Of a DNA stretch of 35,871 nt, positions 6,504 through 17,337 are shown one piece after another. Source of the stretch: Pseudomonadota bacterium (GTDB lineage: Bacteria; Pseudomonadota; Alphaproteobacteria; Rhizobiales; Beijerinckiaceae); NCBI GenBank assembly GCA_021781815.1, contig JAJXWB010000031.1, positions 4,272 through 40,142 on the forward strand. Direction: 5' to 3'. The notes under the pieces are model-generated. The model was not told where the DNA came from. It ran no database searches and saw only the letters and a program-made list of their open reading frames with translations. The first letter of the stretch is position 1. Every line of letters starts with the position of its first letter. A program made the position numbers and the translations under genes.

Positions 6504-6527
6504 TACGTCGTAAGACGTATGCATACG
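6504..6527. promoter_or_regulatory. Overlapping palindromes upstream of nhaA
   Basis: TACGTC-GTAA-GACGTA (6504-6519) overlaps a second perfect palindrome CGTATGCATACG (6516-6527), about 50-70 bases before the nhaA start. Such paired dyads are typical of dimeric regulator sites. The regulator is unknown, and the divergent curlin-like gene is also within reach. No convincing -35/-10 pair is evident. Confidence 0.4.
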
Positions 6528-6576
6528 CGGGGACGGTGATCAGTGCTATCAGTGCGCAGGAACCGCCGGGGAATCG

Positions 6577-7791
6577 ATGGGCGCGGGAAACCATGAACGC
6601 CGCCGGACGAGGGGCCGCTCCGGCTCTGCGTTGCGCGAACTGCTGACAAGCGAGGCGGGCGGCGGCCTCGCGCTGATGGCCAGCGCCCTCGCGGCCTTGG
6701 TCGTCGCCAATTCGCCCGCCGGCCCCGCCTATTTTCATGCGCTGGAGGTCAAGATCGGCGGTCTCGACGTCGTCGGTTGGATCAATGACGCGGCGATGGT
6801 CGTGTTCTTCCTGTTGGTTGGGCTGGAGATCAAGCGGGAGACGCTGATCGGGGAATTGCGCAGTTGGCGACGGCGCGCGCTGCCCGGCCTCGCCGCATTG
6901 GGCGGCATGATCGCGCCGGCGCTCGTCTACGCGCTGATCAACCGAGGCCATCCGGCCGCGCTGAAGGGCTGGGCCATTCCTGCGGCGACCGACATTGCGT
7001 TCGCGCTGGGCGTCCTGGCCCTTCTCGGGAAACGCGCGCCAGCCTCGCTCAAAATATTTCTGACCGCCCTCGCCATCATCGACGATCTTTGCGCCGTCCT
7101 CATCATCGCCCTGTTCTATGCGTCGGACCTGTCGCTGCCCATGCTGGGCGGGGCGGCGGCCTGTCTGGTTGTTCTTGCGGCGTTCAATATAAGGGGCGTG
7201 CGGGCGGTGTGGCCGTACCTCCTCGTCGGTCTGCCGCTGTGGATGTTCATCCTGAAGAGCGGCGTGCATGCGACGATCGCCGGCGTGCTGCTTGCTGCAT
7301 TCGTCCCGCTCCGGTCGCCGGGGAAACCGAGCGAAAACCGGGACTCGCCGCTGCACAGGCTCGAACATGCGCTGTCGCCATGGGTCGCCTACGCCATCGC
7401 GCCTGTCTTCGCCTTCGCCAATGCGGGCGTGTCGTTCAACGAAACGGCGCTGGACGCGCTGCTGCATCCCGTCGCCATCGGCGTGGCGGCAGGCCTGTTC
7501 ATCGGCAAGCAGATCGGCGTTTTCGTGGCGGCGCGTGCGGCCGTCGCCTTGCGGCTCGCGAGCCGTCCGCTCGGCGCCCGCTGGATTCAGGTTTATGGCG
7601 TCGCGCTGATCTGCGGCGTCGGGTTCACGATGAGCCTTTTCATCGGCATGCTCGCCTTTCCCGCGTCGGAAACCTTGCTCGAGGAAGCGAAGATCGGCGT
7701 CCTCGCCGGTTCGTTTGCCTCCGCGCTCGTTGGCGCGCTGGCGCTCGGCATGACCAGCCGCAGACACAGGCGCCTCTACGTGGGGCAATAG
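6577..7791 (+). CDS. nhaA: Na+/H+ antiporter NhaA
   Basis: A 404-residue inner-membrane antiporter that exchanges internal Na+ (or Li+) for external H+, for pH and sodium homeostasis. It has the full series of hydrophobic helices and the family signatures: FFLLVGLEIKRE in helix 2, AATDIAFALGVLALLG in helix 4 with Asp139, and LAIIDDLCAVLIIALFY in helix 5 with the two transport aspartates Asp169-Asp170. The C-terminal GVGFTMSLFIGMLAF is also family-typical. Length is close to E. coli NhaA (388). The start at 6577 follows a GGGGAA stretch. The gene stands alone; upstream palindromes suggest its own regulation. No anomaly seen. Confidence 0.96.
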   Translation: MGAGNHERRRTRGRSGSALRELLTSEAGGGLALMASALAALVVANSPAGPAYFHALEVKIGGLDVVGWINDAAMVVFFLLVGLEIKRETLIGELRSWRRRALPGLAALGGMIAPALVYALINRGHPAALKGWAIPAATDIAFALGVLALLGKRAPASLKIFLTALAIIDDLCAVLIIALFYASDLSLPMLGGAAACLVVLAAFNIRGVRAVWPYLLVGLPLWMFILKSGVHATIAGVLLAAFVPLRSPGKPSENRDSPLHRLEHALSPWVAYAIAPVFAFANAGVSFNETALDALLHPVAIGVAAGLFIGKQIGVFVAARAAVALRLASRPLGARWIQVYGVALICGVGFTMSLFIGMLAFPASETLLEEAKIGVLAGSFASALVGALALGMTSRRHRRLYVGQ

Positions 7792-7876
7792 GAACGAACG
7801 ATATAGAAGTTCGGAACAATCGATTTTACCAATTCTATAACCGCGCCTACCTTCCGACCGTCACGGAGGTCGGGAA

Positions 7877-7954
7877 ATGACGGAGAAACGCGCAACCGGC
7901 GCCGGCGCGCCTGTCGCGGAGCGCATCGGGCGGCGTTTCGCGCTCAGGGTCTAG
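7877..7954 (+). CDS. Possible 25-residue leader or relic ORF before katG
   Basis: A short frame, MTEKRATGAGAPVAERIGRR and five more residues, has a perfect GGAGGT (7865-7870) six bases before its ATG. Part of that site lies in a potential hairpin, CCGACC (7854-7859) with GGTCGG (7868-7873), which could mask it. After the TAG the same frame stays open for twelve codons to a TAA at 7991, so it may be the relic of a slightly longer gene. I recognise no family. It could be a leader peptide for katG, a small protein, or chance. Further upstream TATAGAA (7802-7808) and TTCTATA (7833-7839) form a widely spaced inverted repeat. Confidence 0.25.
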   Translation: MTEKRATGAGAPVAERIGRRFALRV

Positions 7955-8035
7955 GCCGGAGAGGCTGAACGCTCCATCTACGCCAACACGTAAAACCCGC
8001 AGCCGTTTCTAGCGAACCTGCTCGACAACAACTGA

Positions 8036-10252
<2,217 letters not shown>

Positions 10253-10290
10253 GCAGGCGGCTTCGTTGGCGGCCGGAGACTTTGACCATG

Positions 10291-10318
10291 GCGGGCGGCT
10301 TCGGCCGCCTGCTTCTTT
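10291..10318 (+). terminator. Rho-independent terminator after katG
   Basis: GCGGGCGGC and GCCGCCTGC form a nine-pair stem (one G-U) around a TTCG tetraloop, followed by TTCTTT. It lies 38 bases past the katG stop. Confidence 0.75.
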
Positions 10319-10341
10319 GATGTGACGGCTTCTTTGATGTG
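10311..10341. repeat. 14-bp tandem direct repeat
   Basis: GCTTCTTTGATGTG occurs at 10311-10324 and again at 10328-10341, separated by ACG. The first copy includes the tail of the katG terminator. Probably a local slippage duplication. Confidence 0.7.
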
Positions 10342-10343
10342 GA

Positions 10344-10372
10344 TTGCCGGAAAGGGAGGGCGTCGCTATAAG
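10344..10372 (+). promoter_or_regulatory. ndk promoter
   Basis: TTGCCG (10344-10349) and TATAAG (10367-10372) are spaced by 17 bases. The predicted start point at about 10379 leaves a 35-base leader before the ndk ATG. Confidence 0.65.
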
Positions 10373-10413
10373 GCCGCCTGCAATTCCCGAATTTCAGGAA
10401 AGAAAAAAGCGAC

Positions 10414-10836
10414 ATGGCGATCGAACGCACCTTTTCCATTCTCAAACCCGACGCGACGCGCCGCAACCTGACCGGCAAGATCAATGCGATGATCGAAGGC
10501 GCCGGACTGCGTATCGTGGCGCAGAAACGCGTGCACATGACCCGCGCGCAGGCCGAGACCTTCTACGCTGTTCACAAGGACCGTCCCTTTTACGGCGAAC
10601 TGGTCGACCAGATGTCTGCGGCCCCGGTCGTCGTGCAGGTTCTCGAAGGCGACAACGCCATCAAGCGCTACCGCGACGTGATGGGCGCGACCAATCCGGA
10701 AAAGGCCGAACCCGGCACGATCCGCAAGGAATGCGCGCTCAACATGGGCGAGAATTCCGTCCACGGCTCCGACGCGCCCGAGACGGCCGCGATCGAAATC
10801 GCCCAGTGGTTCTCCGGTAACGAAATCGTCGGCTGA
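10414..10836 (+). CDS. ndk: Nucleoside diphosphate kinase
   Basis: A 140-residue cytosolic enzyme that transfers the gamma-phosphate of ATP to NDPs through a phosphohistidine, balancing the NTP and dNTP pools. The full family pattern is present: [11 protein letters not shown] at the start, the KPFY-like [22 protein letters not shown], and NSVHGSD with the phosphorylated His117. Length is standard. AGGAAAG stands upstream of ATG 10414. It has its own promoter and a hairpin terminator at 10914-10945, so it appears monocistronic. Confidence 0.98.
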   Translation: MAIERTFSILKPDATRRNLTGKINAMIEGAGLRIVAQKRVHMTRAQAETFYAVHKDRPFYGELVDQMSAAPVVVQVLEGDNAIKRYRDVMGATNPEKAEPGTIRKECALNMGENSVHGSDAPETAAIEIAQWFSGNEIVG

Positions 10837-10913
10837 ACCGGCGAACCTTCGTCATCGCGTCCATGGCCCCACGCTCACGGCGGGGTTGAAAGCGACTTGA
10901 TGTTGACCACGGT

Positions 10914-10945
10914 CGCAGGCCCCTCAGGGCTGCGGCCGTTTGTGT
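10914..10945 (+). terminator. Probable terminator after ndk
   Basis: CGCAGGCCC (10914-10922) pairs with GGGCTGCG (10927-10934) around CTCA with one bulged G, followed by the T-rich GTTTGTGTTT. It is 77 bases past the ndk stop. Confidence 0.55.
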
Positions 10946-11018
10946 TTGATTGTTTTGGGAATCCCACGTGACCGGCCGCTGCGTCAGGTTTCCCATCTTT
11001 TGCACGGATTGGCGCTGA

Positions 11019-11438
11019 TCAGCCCGCCGCCGCGCTCCGGGCCGCCGACTTCATTTCGCTCGCAATGGTTGCGAACGCGGACGCCCACGCCGCCGCCACG
11101 TCCGGCGTCCAGGCTGATCCCAGCGCATGGGCGAGCGTAAAGAGCAGGGCGGCGACGACCGAATCGTAATGCGCCTCCGTCACGCCATAGGCGACATGTC
11201 TGCGCCCGAGATCCCGTATCATGGGCAAAAGCGTCTCCGGGGCGTGCAGATTGCTAACCACAAAGGCGAGCACCTGCATCAGCTTCACCGCCTGCAATCC
11301 CATATCGACGTCAAAGAGCGACCGGGTCGTGGGGTCGATCTCGAACAGCCGGTTGTAGAACTCGACGCCCGTCGCTTGCGTGATGGGGCCGATTTGTCTG
11401 AATGTGCTCTCGACGGACGCGATCTGGTCTGGGGTCAT
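11019..11438 (-). CDS. Single-domain globin
   Basis: A 139-residue haem globin of the Vitreoscilla/flavohaemoglobin globin-domain type, without a reductase domain. Visible ligands are Tyr28 in helix B (position B10), Gln49 (E7, in GLQAVKLM) and the proximal His81 (F8, in RRHVAYGV). The C-terminal WTPDVAAAWASAFATIASEM is typical. Such proteins bind O2 or NO, and with a separate reductase can detoxify NO; which applies here is unknown. ATG 11438 is chosen because MTPDQIASVESTF matches the family start; the frame continues upstream without homology. A TATATA at 11499-11504, 60 bases upstream, could be the -10. It is divergent from the molybdopterin oxidoreductase. Confidence 0.88.
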   Translation of the reverse strand: MTPDQIASVESTFRQIGPITQATGVEFYNRLFEIDPTTRSLFDVDMGLQAVKLMQVLAFVVSNLHAPETLLPMIRDLGRRHVAYGVTEAHYDSVVAALLFTLAHALGSAWTPDVAAAWASAFATIASEMKSAARSAAAG

Positions 11439-11675
11439 GACGATTTCAGCCAACGTCCTGAGTGGGCGAGCGCGCCAGACGCCACGCGCCGATCGCCCTA
11501 TATAGTTGGGCAGGCAGAGTAATCCACCGGAAACATACTGCAAGCGCGATCAACATGGGTCGTCATTCGGCTCAGGAATAGCCAAGCCCTCGTCATGATC
11601 CCTGCGGTGAATTTTCGTGACGGCGACTTGCGGCCAGTGGTTCGCACAGCGATCATGTGTTTCGAAGGAGATGCA
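11439..11675. promoter_or_regulatory. Divergent region, globin / molybdopterin oxidoreductase
   Basis: The 237 bases between the divergent starts must hold both promoters. The TATATA at 11499-11504 is the only AT-rich core with promoter character; its -35 on either strand is poor. I see no recognisable FNR or NnrR dyad. Confidence 0.35.
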
Positions 11676-13766
11676 ATGAACGCGCCAACCCGAACAGAGC
11701 GCCGCTTTTCCACCTGTCCGCACGATTGCCCTTCAGCATGCGCGCTCGATGTGGAGGCGCTCGGGTCGAATCGGATCGGCAGGGTGCGCGGCGCCGAGGA
11801 GCAGAACTACACGGCGGGCGTCGTCTGCGCGAAGGTCGCGCGGTACGCCCAGCGCATCCATCATCCGGACCGCCTGACGTTTCCGCTGAAGCGCACCGGG
11901 CCAAAGGGTTCCGGACAGTTCGCTGAAATTTCGTGGGACGAGGCGCTCGACACGATCGCCAAGAATTTTCTCGAAGCCGAAGCCCGCTACGGGGCCGAAA
12001 GCGTGTGGCCCTATTATTACGCCGGCACGATGGGCCGGCTGATGCGCGACGGAATCAATCGCCTCACGCACGCGAAGAAATATTCACGCTATCTCTCGAC
12101 GATCTGCATCAATCTCGCGTGGCCCGGCTACATCGCCGGGGTTGGCCGCATGGCCGGCCCCGATCCGCGCGAAATGGCGAAGTCCGATTGCGTGGTGATC
12201 TGGGGCACGAATGCGGTGGCGACGCAGGTCAACGTCATGACCCACGCCATTCGCGCCCGAAAGGAGCGCGGGGCGAAGATCGTGGCGGTCGACGTCTATC
12301 GCAACGCGACGATGGAGCAGGCCGATCTTGCGCTTTGCGTGCGGCCGGGCACGGACGGCGCGCTCGCCTGCGCCGTGATGCACGTGCTGTTTCGCGAAGG
12401 ATTCGCCGATCGCGAATTCATGGCGACATTCACCGATGCGCCGGCCGAACTCGAGACGCACCTGCAGACGCGCACGCCCGAATGGGCGTCCGCCATTACC
12501 GGACTTTCGGTTGGCGAGATCGAGCAATTCGCGCGCCTCGTCGGCGAACGAAAACGGACCTATTTTCGCCTCGGCTATGGATTTTCCCGCAGCCGCAACG
12601 GCGCCGCCAACATGCATGCGGCCTCGTGCATCGCCGCGGTCACGGGCGCCTGGGCGCTCGAAGGCGGCGGAGCCTTTCACAACAACGGGTCGATCTACCA
12701 TCTCGACACCAGCCTGATCGAAGGGCTCGACGTCGTCGATCGTTCGACGCGCATCCTCGATCAATCGCGCATCGGCGCAATCCTGACGGGCGAGGAAGAC
12801 GCGCTGAAAGATGGTCCGCCCGTCACGGCGATGCTGATCCAGAACACCAATCCCGCCTGTGTCGCGCCCGACCAGAACCGTGTTTCACGCGGCTTTGCGC
12901 GAGAAGATCTGTTCGTCGCCGTGCACGAGCAGTTCATGACCGATACGGCCAAACTGGCTGACATCGTACTGCCAGCGACCATGTTCCTGGAACACGACGA
13001 TTTCTATACGGGCGGCGGCCATCAGTTCATCGGCAATGGACCGAAGCTGATCGATCCGCCGGGCGACTGCCGCTCCAATCACGAGGTTATCTGCGCGCTG
13101 GCGAAGCGCGTCGGCGCAGAACACCGCGGCTTCGACATGAGCCCGCGGGAAATCATCTCCGCGACTCTGAAGGCTTCGGGTTGGGATGGTATCGAGGCGC
13201 TGGAGCAGGCGCGGTGGATCGACGCGCAGCCGCCGTTCGACGAGGCGCATTATCGGAAGGGCTTCCATTGGCCCGATGGAAAATTCCGGTTCAAGCCGGA
13301 CTGGCCGAAGACGCCCTTCGCCAATAATGGCCCGCTCGGGCCGTGGCGCGATATGCCCGCATTGCCGGATCACTGGGCGGTGACAGAGGAATCCGACGAA
13401 GATCATCCGTTCCGCCTCGCAACCAGCCCCGCGCGAAACTTCCTCAACTCATCCTTCACCGAGACGCCGGATTCGCTTGCGCGCGAAATTCGCCCGAGCG
13501 TGATGGTGCATCCCAAGGACGCCGCCGATCATGGAATCGGGGAGGGCGATCTCGTCATGCTCGGCAATGGCCGCGGACAGGTGCGCCTGCATGCGAAACT
13601 GTTCGACGGGGTGCGGCGCGGCGTACTGATCGCCGAGGGCATCTGGCCGAACTCGGCCTTCGTCGACGGGCAGGGGATCAATGTGCTTACGGGAGACGAT
13701 TCACCCGCGCCTTTCGGCGGCGCGGCTTTTCACGACAACAGTGTGTGGATGCGCCGGAATCCTTGA
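11676..13766 (+). CDS. Molybdopterin oxidoreductase, DMSO-reductase family
   Basis: A 696-residue enzyme with the molybdopterin-guanine-dinucleotide fold. The N-terminus binds a 4Fe-4S cluster through Cys14, Cys18, Cys22 and Cys51 (CPHDCPSAC and VVCAK). Further marks are KGSGQFAEISWDEALD, VVIWGTNAVATQVNV, VRPGTDGALACAVMHVL and the C-terminal dinucleotide-binding domain (RLATSPARNFLNSSF to the end). There is no Tat signal, so it should be cytoplasmic. No iron-sulfur or membrane-anchor partner is adjacent. The substrate is not evident. Homologues are often annotated only as molybdopterin oxidoreductase. ATG 11676 follows AAGGAG. It nearly abuts the convergent purN. Confidence 0.9.
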   Translation: MNAPTRTERRFSTCPHDCPSACALDVEALGSNRIGRVRGAEEQNYTAGVVCAKVARYAQRIHHPDRLTFPLKRTGPKGSGQFAEISWDEALDTIAKNFLEAEARYGAESVWPYYYAGTMGRLMRDGINRLTHAKKYSRYLSTICINLAWPGYIAGVGRMAGPDPREMAKSDCVVIWGTNAVATQVNVMTHAIRARKERGAKIVAVDVYRNATMEQADLALCVRPGTDGALACAVMHVLFREGFADREFMATFTDAPAELETHLQTRTPEWASAITGLSVGEIEQFARLVGERKRTYFRLGYGFSRSRNGAANMHAASCIAAVTGAWALEGGGAFHNNGSIYHLDTSLIEGLDVVDRSTRILDQSRIGAILTGEEDALKDGPPVTAMLIQNTNPACVAPDQNRVSRGFAREDLFVAVHEQFMTDTAKLADIVLPATMFLEHDDFYTGGGHQFIGNGPKLIDPPGDCRSNHEVICALAKRVGAEHRGFDMSPREIISATLKASGWDGIEALEQARWIDAQPPFDEAHYRKGFHWPDGKFRFKPDWPKTPFANNGPLGPWRDMPALPDHWAVTEESDEDHPFRLATSPARNFLNSSFTETPDSLAREIRPSVMVHPKDAADHGIGEGDLVMLGNGRGQVRLHAKLFDGVRRGVLIAEGIWPNSAFVDGQGINVLTGDDSPAPFGGAAFHDNSVWMRRNP

Positions 13767-13770
13767 GCGA

Positions 13771-14385
13771 TCACGCCCGCGCCAGCACTCGGTTGCCCTT
13801 GATCGCGACTTTGTCGCCCGCCACCAGCGCCAGCGCCTGCGGATAGATGACATGCTCCTGGTCGAGCACCCGCGCGCCCAACGTATCGGGCGTGTCGTCA
13901 TCCAGAACCGGCACGGACGCCTGGAGGATGATTGGTCCGGCGTCCATTTCCGGCACGACGAAATGCACCGTCGCGCCGTGGATCTTCACGCCATCTTCCA
14001 GCGCGCGCTCGTGCGTGTGCAGGCCGCGGTAGGCTGGAAGCAGGGCCGGGTGAATGTTGAGCATGCGTCCCTGCCACTGGCCGACGAACCACGGCGTCAG
14101 CACGCGCATGAAGCCGGCGAGGCAGATCATCTCGATCCGGTTGATCTCCAGCATTTTCTGGATCGAACGCTCGAACTCCTCGCGGCCGGCGTAAATCTTG
14201 TGATCGACGGCGGCGACCGGAATGCCCTGTTCCCTGGCCCAGACAAGGCCCGCCGCATCCGGCCGGTTCGACAGTACGAGCGCAATTTCCGCGGGAAAAT
14301 CCACTGCGCGCGCCGCCTCGATCAGCGAGCGCATGTTGGAGCCGCGCCCGGAAATCAGGATGGCGACGCGCTTTTTTCTGGTCAC
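13771..14385 (-). CDS. purN: Phosphoribosylglycinamide formyltransferase
   Basis: A 204-residue enzyme of purine biosynthesis that formylates GAR using 10-formyl-tetrahydrofolate. The motifs are intact: [14 protein letters not shown] for phosphate binding, [12 protein letters not shown] with the catalytic Asn-x-His, THERAL, and [12 protein letters not shown] with the catalytic Asp. The start is GTG 14385, whose GTGA overlaps the purM stop, so translation is probably coupled. The longer open frame that continues upstream is a shadow of purM. Confidence 0.96.
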   Translation of the reverse strand: MTRKKRVAILISGRGSNMRSLIEAARAVDFPAEIALVLSNRPDAAGLVWAREQGIPVAAVDHKIYAGREEFERSIQKMLEINRIEMICLAGFMRVLTPWFVGQWQGRMLNIHPALLPAYRGLHTHERALEDGVKIHGATVHFVVPEMDAGPIILQASVPVLDDDTPDTLGARVLDQEHVIYPQALALVAGDKVAIKGNRVLARA

Positions 14386-15455
14386 AGCCGCAGCGTCCCG
14401 CGCGTTGTCACCCGCTCGTCGCCGTCCGCCACGATCGCCTCGCCGATGCGGACCGGCGCGAGGCCTGCATCTGCAAGCGCCTGCTCGCCTTCCGCAGCGC
14501 GCGCTTTCGCGACCACGACGACCATGCCGATTCCGCAGTTGAACGTGCGCAGCATTTCCTTCTCTGCAACGCGGCCTTCGCGGGCGAGCCACGCGAACAC
14601 CGGCGGCGCGGGGATGGCGTCGAGATCGAGCGCGACGCCGAGCCCAGGCGGCAGCACACGCGGAATATTTTCGGGAAACCCCCCGCCGGTGATATGCGCC
14701 AGCGCGGCGATGGCGTCGGTCGCCTTCAGCGCCGCCAGCAGCGGCTTCACATATATTTTCGTCGGGACGAGCAACGCTTCCGCGAGCGTTCGGCCCGGCG
14801 CGAAAGGCGCGGGCGAATCCCAGGCCAGCCCGGTCTTCTCCACGATGCGTCGCACCAGCGAAAAACCGTTGGAATGGACGCCAGAGGAGGGCAGGCCGAA
14901 CAGCACGTCGCCCGCAGCCACGGCGCGCGGCAGCAGTTTCCCGCGCTCGGCCGCGCCCACTGCGAAACCAGCGAGGTCGTAATCGCCTTTCGCGTAAAGG
15001 CCCGGCATTTCCGCGGTCTCGCCGCCGATCAGCGCGCAGCCCGCGTCGACGCAGCCTGCGGCGATTCCCTTGACCACGGCGGCGCCTTCCAGCGGATCGA
15101 GCCTGCCGGTCGCATAATAGTCGAGGAAAAACAGCGGTTCGGCGCCCTGCACAACCAGATCGTTGACGCACATGGCGACGAGGTCGATCCCGACCGTGTC
15201 ATGGATGCCGCTGTCGATGGCGATCTTGACCTTGGTGCCGACGCCGTCATTTGCGGCGACCAGCACGGGGTCGTGGAAGCCCGCCGCCTTCAGATCGAAC
15301 AGGCCGCCGAAGCCGCCGATCTCGCCATCCGCGCCCGGACGGCGCGTGGAGCGCACATGCGGCTTGATCAGTTCAACCATGCGGGCCCCCGCATCGATGT
15401 CTACGCCAGCCTGCGCATAGGTGAGGCCGCTCTTCTGATCGTCCTGCATGTTCAT
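14382..15455 (-). CDS. purM: Phosphoribosylformylglycinamidine cyclo-ligase (AIR synthetase)
   Basis: A 357-residue ATP-dependent enzyme that closes the imidazole ring of AIR, the fifth step of purine synthesis. Family marks are [13 protein letters not shown] at the N-terminus, [48 protein letters not shown] and [16 protein letters not shown]. Start candidates are ATGs at 15473, 15455 and 15449; GGGG directly before 15455 best serves 15449 or 15455. It overlaps purN by four bases in an operon. The promoter should lie in the divergent region with the phosphatidyltransferase gene. Confidence 0.97.
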   Translation of the reverse strand: MNMQDDQKSGLTYAQAGVDIDAGARMVELIKPHVRSTRRPGADGEIGGFGGLFDLKAAGFHDPVLVAANDGVGTKVKIAIDSGIHDTVGIDLVAMCVNDLVVQGAEPLFFLDYYATGRLDPLEGAAVVKGIAAGCVDAGCALIGGETAEMPGLYAKGDYDLAGFAVGAAERGKLLPRAVAAGDVLFGLPSSGVHSNGFSLVRRIVEKTGLAWDSPAPFAPGRTLAEALLVPTKIYVKPLLAALKATDAIAALAHITGGGFPENIPRVLPPGLGVALDLDAIPAPPVFAWLAREGRVAEKEMLRTFNCGIGMVVVVAKARAAEGEQALADAGLAPVRIGEAIVADGDERVTTRGTLRL

Positions 15456-15523
15456 CCCCGTCTGGCGCCGCATTATCGGCTCACGCCGGCGCTGGCAAGG
15501 CGGAACGCCACCGGCGCGGCGGC

Positions 15524-15553
15524 TTGACCCAACGGCGGCGGCGCGTCTTATCT
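15524..15553 (+). promoter_or_regulatory. Promoter of the phosphatidyltransferase/hdaA/ppk cluster
   Basis: TTGACC (15524-15529) and TTATCT (15548-15553) are spaced by 18 bases, about 50 bases before the first start codon. It is the only good match in this divergent gap. Confidence 0.5.
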
Positions 15554-15607
15554 ATATGCAAGAATGGGATGCCGGGGGTAACCTGGACGTCTGGGGGAGC
15601 AAGGTTG

Positions 15608-16156
15608 GTGAGTCTGGACAAATTCGGCAGCCTGCCGAACATCATCACGATTACGCGCCTGTTGCTCGTGCCCGTTATCGTTTCCATGATCGTCGATGGC
15701 GAATGGTCCAGCGCATTCGTGACATTCGTCATCGCTGGCGTATCGGACGCCGCCGACGGCTGGCTCGCCAAGACCTTCGATCTTCGCACCGAACTGGGCG
15801 CATTCCTCGATCCGCTCGCCGACAAGACGCTGCTCGTCTCGATTTACGTGGCGCTCGGCATTGCGCATGTAATCCCGCCGACGCTCGCCATTCTCGTCGT
15901 CTCGCGTGACGTCATGATCGTCGGCGGCGTCATCACTTCGCGGCTGCTGGGCAATCCGATCGAGATTCGGCCGCTGTTCGTCTCGAAGGTCAACACGACT
16001 GCGCAGATCGGGTTCGCCGCCGTCGTGCTGGCAGTGAAGGCGTTCGGCTTTTCGGAGGCGTACTGGTACTGGCCCGGCGTCTGGATCGTCGCGGCATTGA
16101 CGCTGGCGTCGGCGGGCGCCTATCTGGGACCATGGATCAAGCACATGGGTCATTGA
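15608..16156 (+). CDS. CDP-alcohol phosphatidyltransferase, PgsA-like
   Basis: A 182-residue inner-membrane enzyme of phospholipid synthesis, moving a phosphatidyl group from CDP-diacylglycerol to an alcohol, probably glycerol 3-phosphate. The catalytic signature is seen at DAADGWLAK and ELGAFLDPLADK, with all four aspartates present. The family's usual Arg after DG is Lys here. Several hydrophobic helices surround it, starting LPNIITITRLLLVPVIV. GTG 15608 follows GGGGGAG by eight bases; TTG 15605 is also possible. It is the first gene of a cluster and overlaps the next by 25 bases. The acceptor alcohol is inferred, so I give no symbol. Confidence 0.88.
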   Translation: MSLDKFGSLPNIITITRLLLVPVIVSMIVDGEWSSAFVTFVIAGVSDAADGWLAKTFDLRTELGAFLDPLADKTLLVSIYVALGIAHVIPPTLAILVVSRDVMIVGGVITSRLLGNPIEIRPLFVSKVNTTAQIGFAAVVLAVKAFGFSEAYWYWPGVWIVAALTLASAGAYLGPWIKHMGH

Positions 16157-17337
16157 CGGAGCAGTCGCCAGCCCCGCGCCTTGCTGCCGTCGCCGCAGAA
16201 GCCGAACCGCAGTTCTTGCGGCAGGTTGCGCCGTGGGCGCTCGCGATCTTGTTCATCGCGTTGTTTCTTTACATCTTTTCTGGAGTGCTGATGCCATTCG
16301 TGGCGGGGATCGCGCTCGGCTACCTGCTCGATCCCGTGGCCGGGAAGCTCGAGCGCGTCGGCTTCAATCGGCTCGGCGCAGCCCTGTTCATCCTCGCGAT
16401 CTTCATCATCGTCCTGATCGCCGCGCTGGTGCTGGTCGCGCCTGTCCTCGGCCACCAGCTCTCGGGTTTCGTCGACAGCCTGCCGTCGACGATCGTGCGC
16501 CTGCAGGCGTTGCTGTCGGACGAGAGCGGCAAATTTCTCAACTCCTCATGGGTCGGCGAGTTCGCGGCCAAATTCGGCATTGGGTCAGGCAATCCCGGCG
16601 ACATCCAGAAGGCGCTCGGCGACCTCGTGGGCGAGGCCGCCAAATGGCTCGGCGGTTTCGCCAAATCGCTGATCTCCGGCGGAGCCGCGCTGGTCGGCCT
16701 GTTCTCGCTGCTGGTCGTGACCCCCGTCGTGGCCTTCTACATCCTCGTCGACTGGAGCCGCATGGTGGCGTCCGTCGGCTCGCTGGTGCCGCCGCGCTTC
16801 CGGCCGGAAGTCTCGATGCTTGCGGGCGATATCGACAAGGCGCTCGCGGGTTTCCTGCGCGGTCAATCGCTGGTCTGCCTGTTCCTTGGCCTGTGGTATG
16901 GCATCGGGCTGACGCTGATCGGCCTCAATTTCGGATTTCTGATCGGAATCACTGCCGGCTTCCTGAGTTTTATCCCCTACGTCGGCTCGCTGACCGCGCT
17001 CGTGCTGTCGACCATTGTCGCGATCGTGCAGGGATGGCCGGGCTGGCAGCTTGTCTCCATGTCTCTCGGCGTTGTGCTCGCCGGCCAGTTCCTCGAGGGC
17101 AACCTCCTGTCGCCGAATCTCGTAGGCGCCTCGGTCGGCCTGCATCCGGTCTGGCTGATGTTCGCGCTTTTGTCCTTCGGCTCGCTGTTCGGCTTCACCG
17201 GCCTTATCGTGGCTGTGCCTGTTTCCGCTGCGATCGGCGTGCTGTTGCGGTTCGCGATCTCACGCTATCGTCAGAGTCCTTTCTATACGGGCGAGAGCAG
17301 GTTGCAGACGGCGCTGGACGAGGCAGGGCGCCCATGA
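16132..17337 (+). CDS. AI-2E family transporter (PerM-like)
   Basis: A 401-residue membrane protein of the AI-2E/PerM family. The N-terminal helices (APWALAILFIALFLYIFSGVL and following) lead to GIALGYLLDPVAGKLE. A loop follows with a poorly conserved soluble part (about 110-190), then the conserved helices with SFIPYVGSLTALVLS and GQFLEGNLLSPNLVG. Members are linked to peptide or quorum-signal export or Na+/H+ exchange, but the role in this operon position in alphaproteobacteria is not known. The start at ATG 16132 overlaps the previous gene by 25 bases; TTG 16153 is an alternative. Its stop overlaps hdaA (ATGA). Confidence 0.9.
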   Translation: MDQAHGSLTEQSPAPRLAAVAAEAEPQFLRQVAPWALAILFIALFLYIFSGVLMPFVAGIALGYLLDPVAGKLERVGFNRLGAALFILAIFIIVLIAALVLVAPVLGHQLSGFVDSLPSTIVRLQALLSDESGKFLNSSWVGEFAAKFGIGSGNPGDIQKALGDLVGEAAKWLGGFAKSLISGGAALVGLFSLLVVTPVVAFYILVDWSRMVASVGSLVPPRFRPEVSMLAGDIDKALAGFLRGQSLVCLFLGLWYGIGLTLIGLNFGFLIGITAGFLSFIPYVGSLTALVLSTIVAIVQGWPGWQLVSMSLGVVLAGQFLEGNLLSPNLVGASVGLHPVWLMFALLSFGSLFGFTGLIVAVPVSAAIGVLLRFAISRYRQSPFYTGESRLQTALDEAGRP

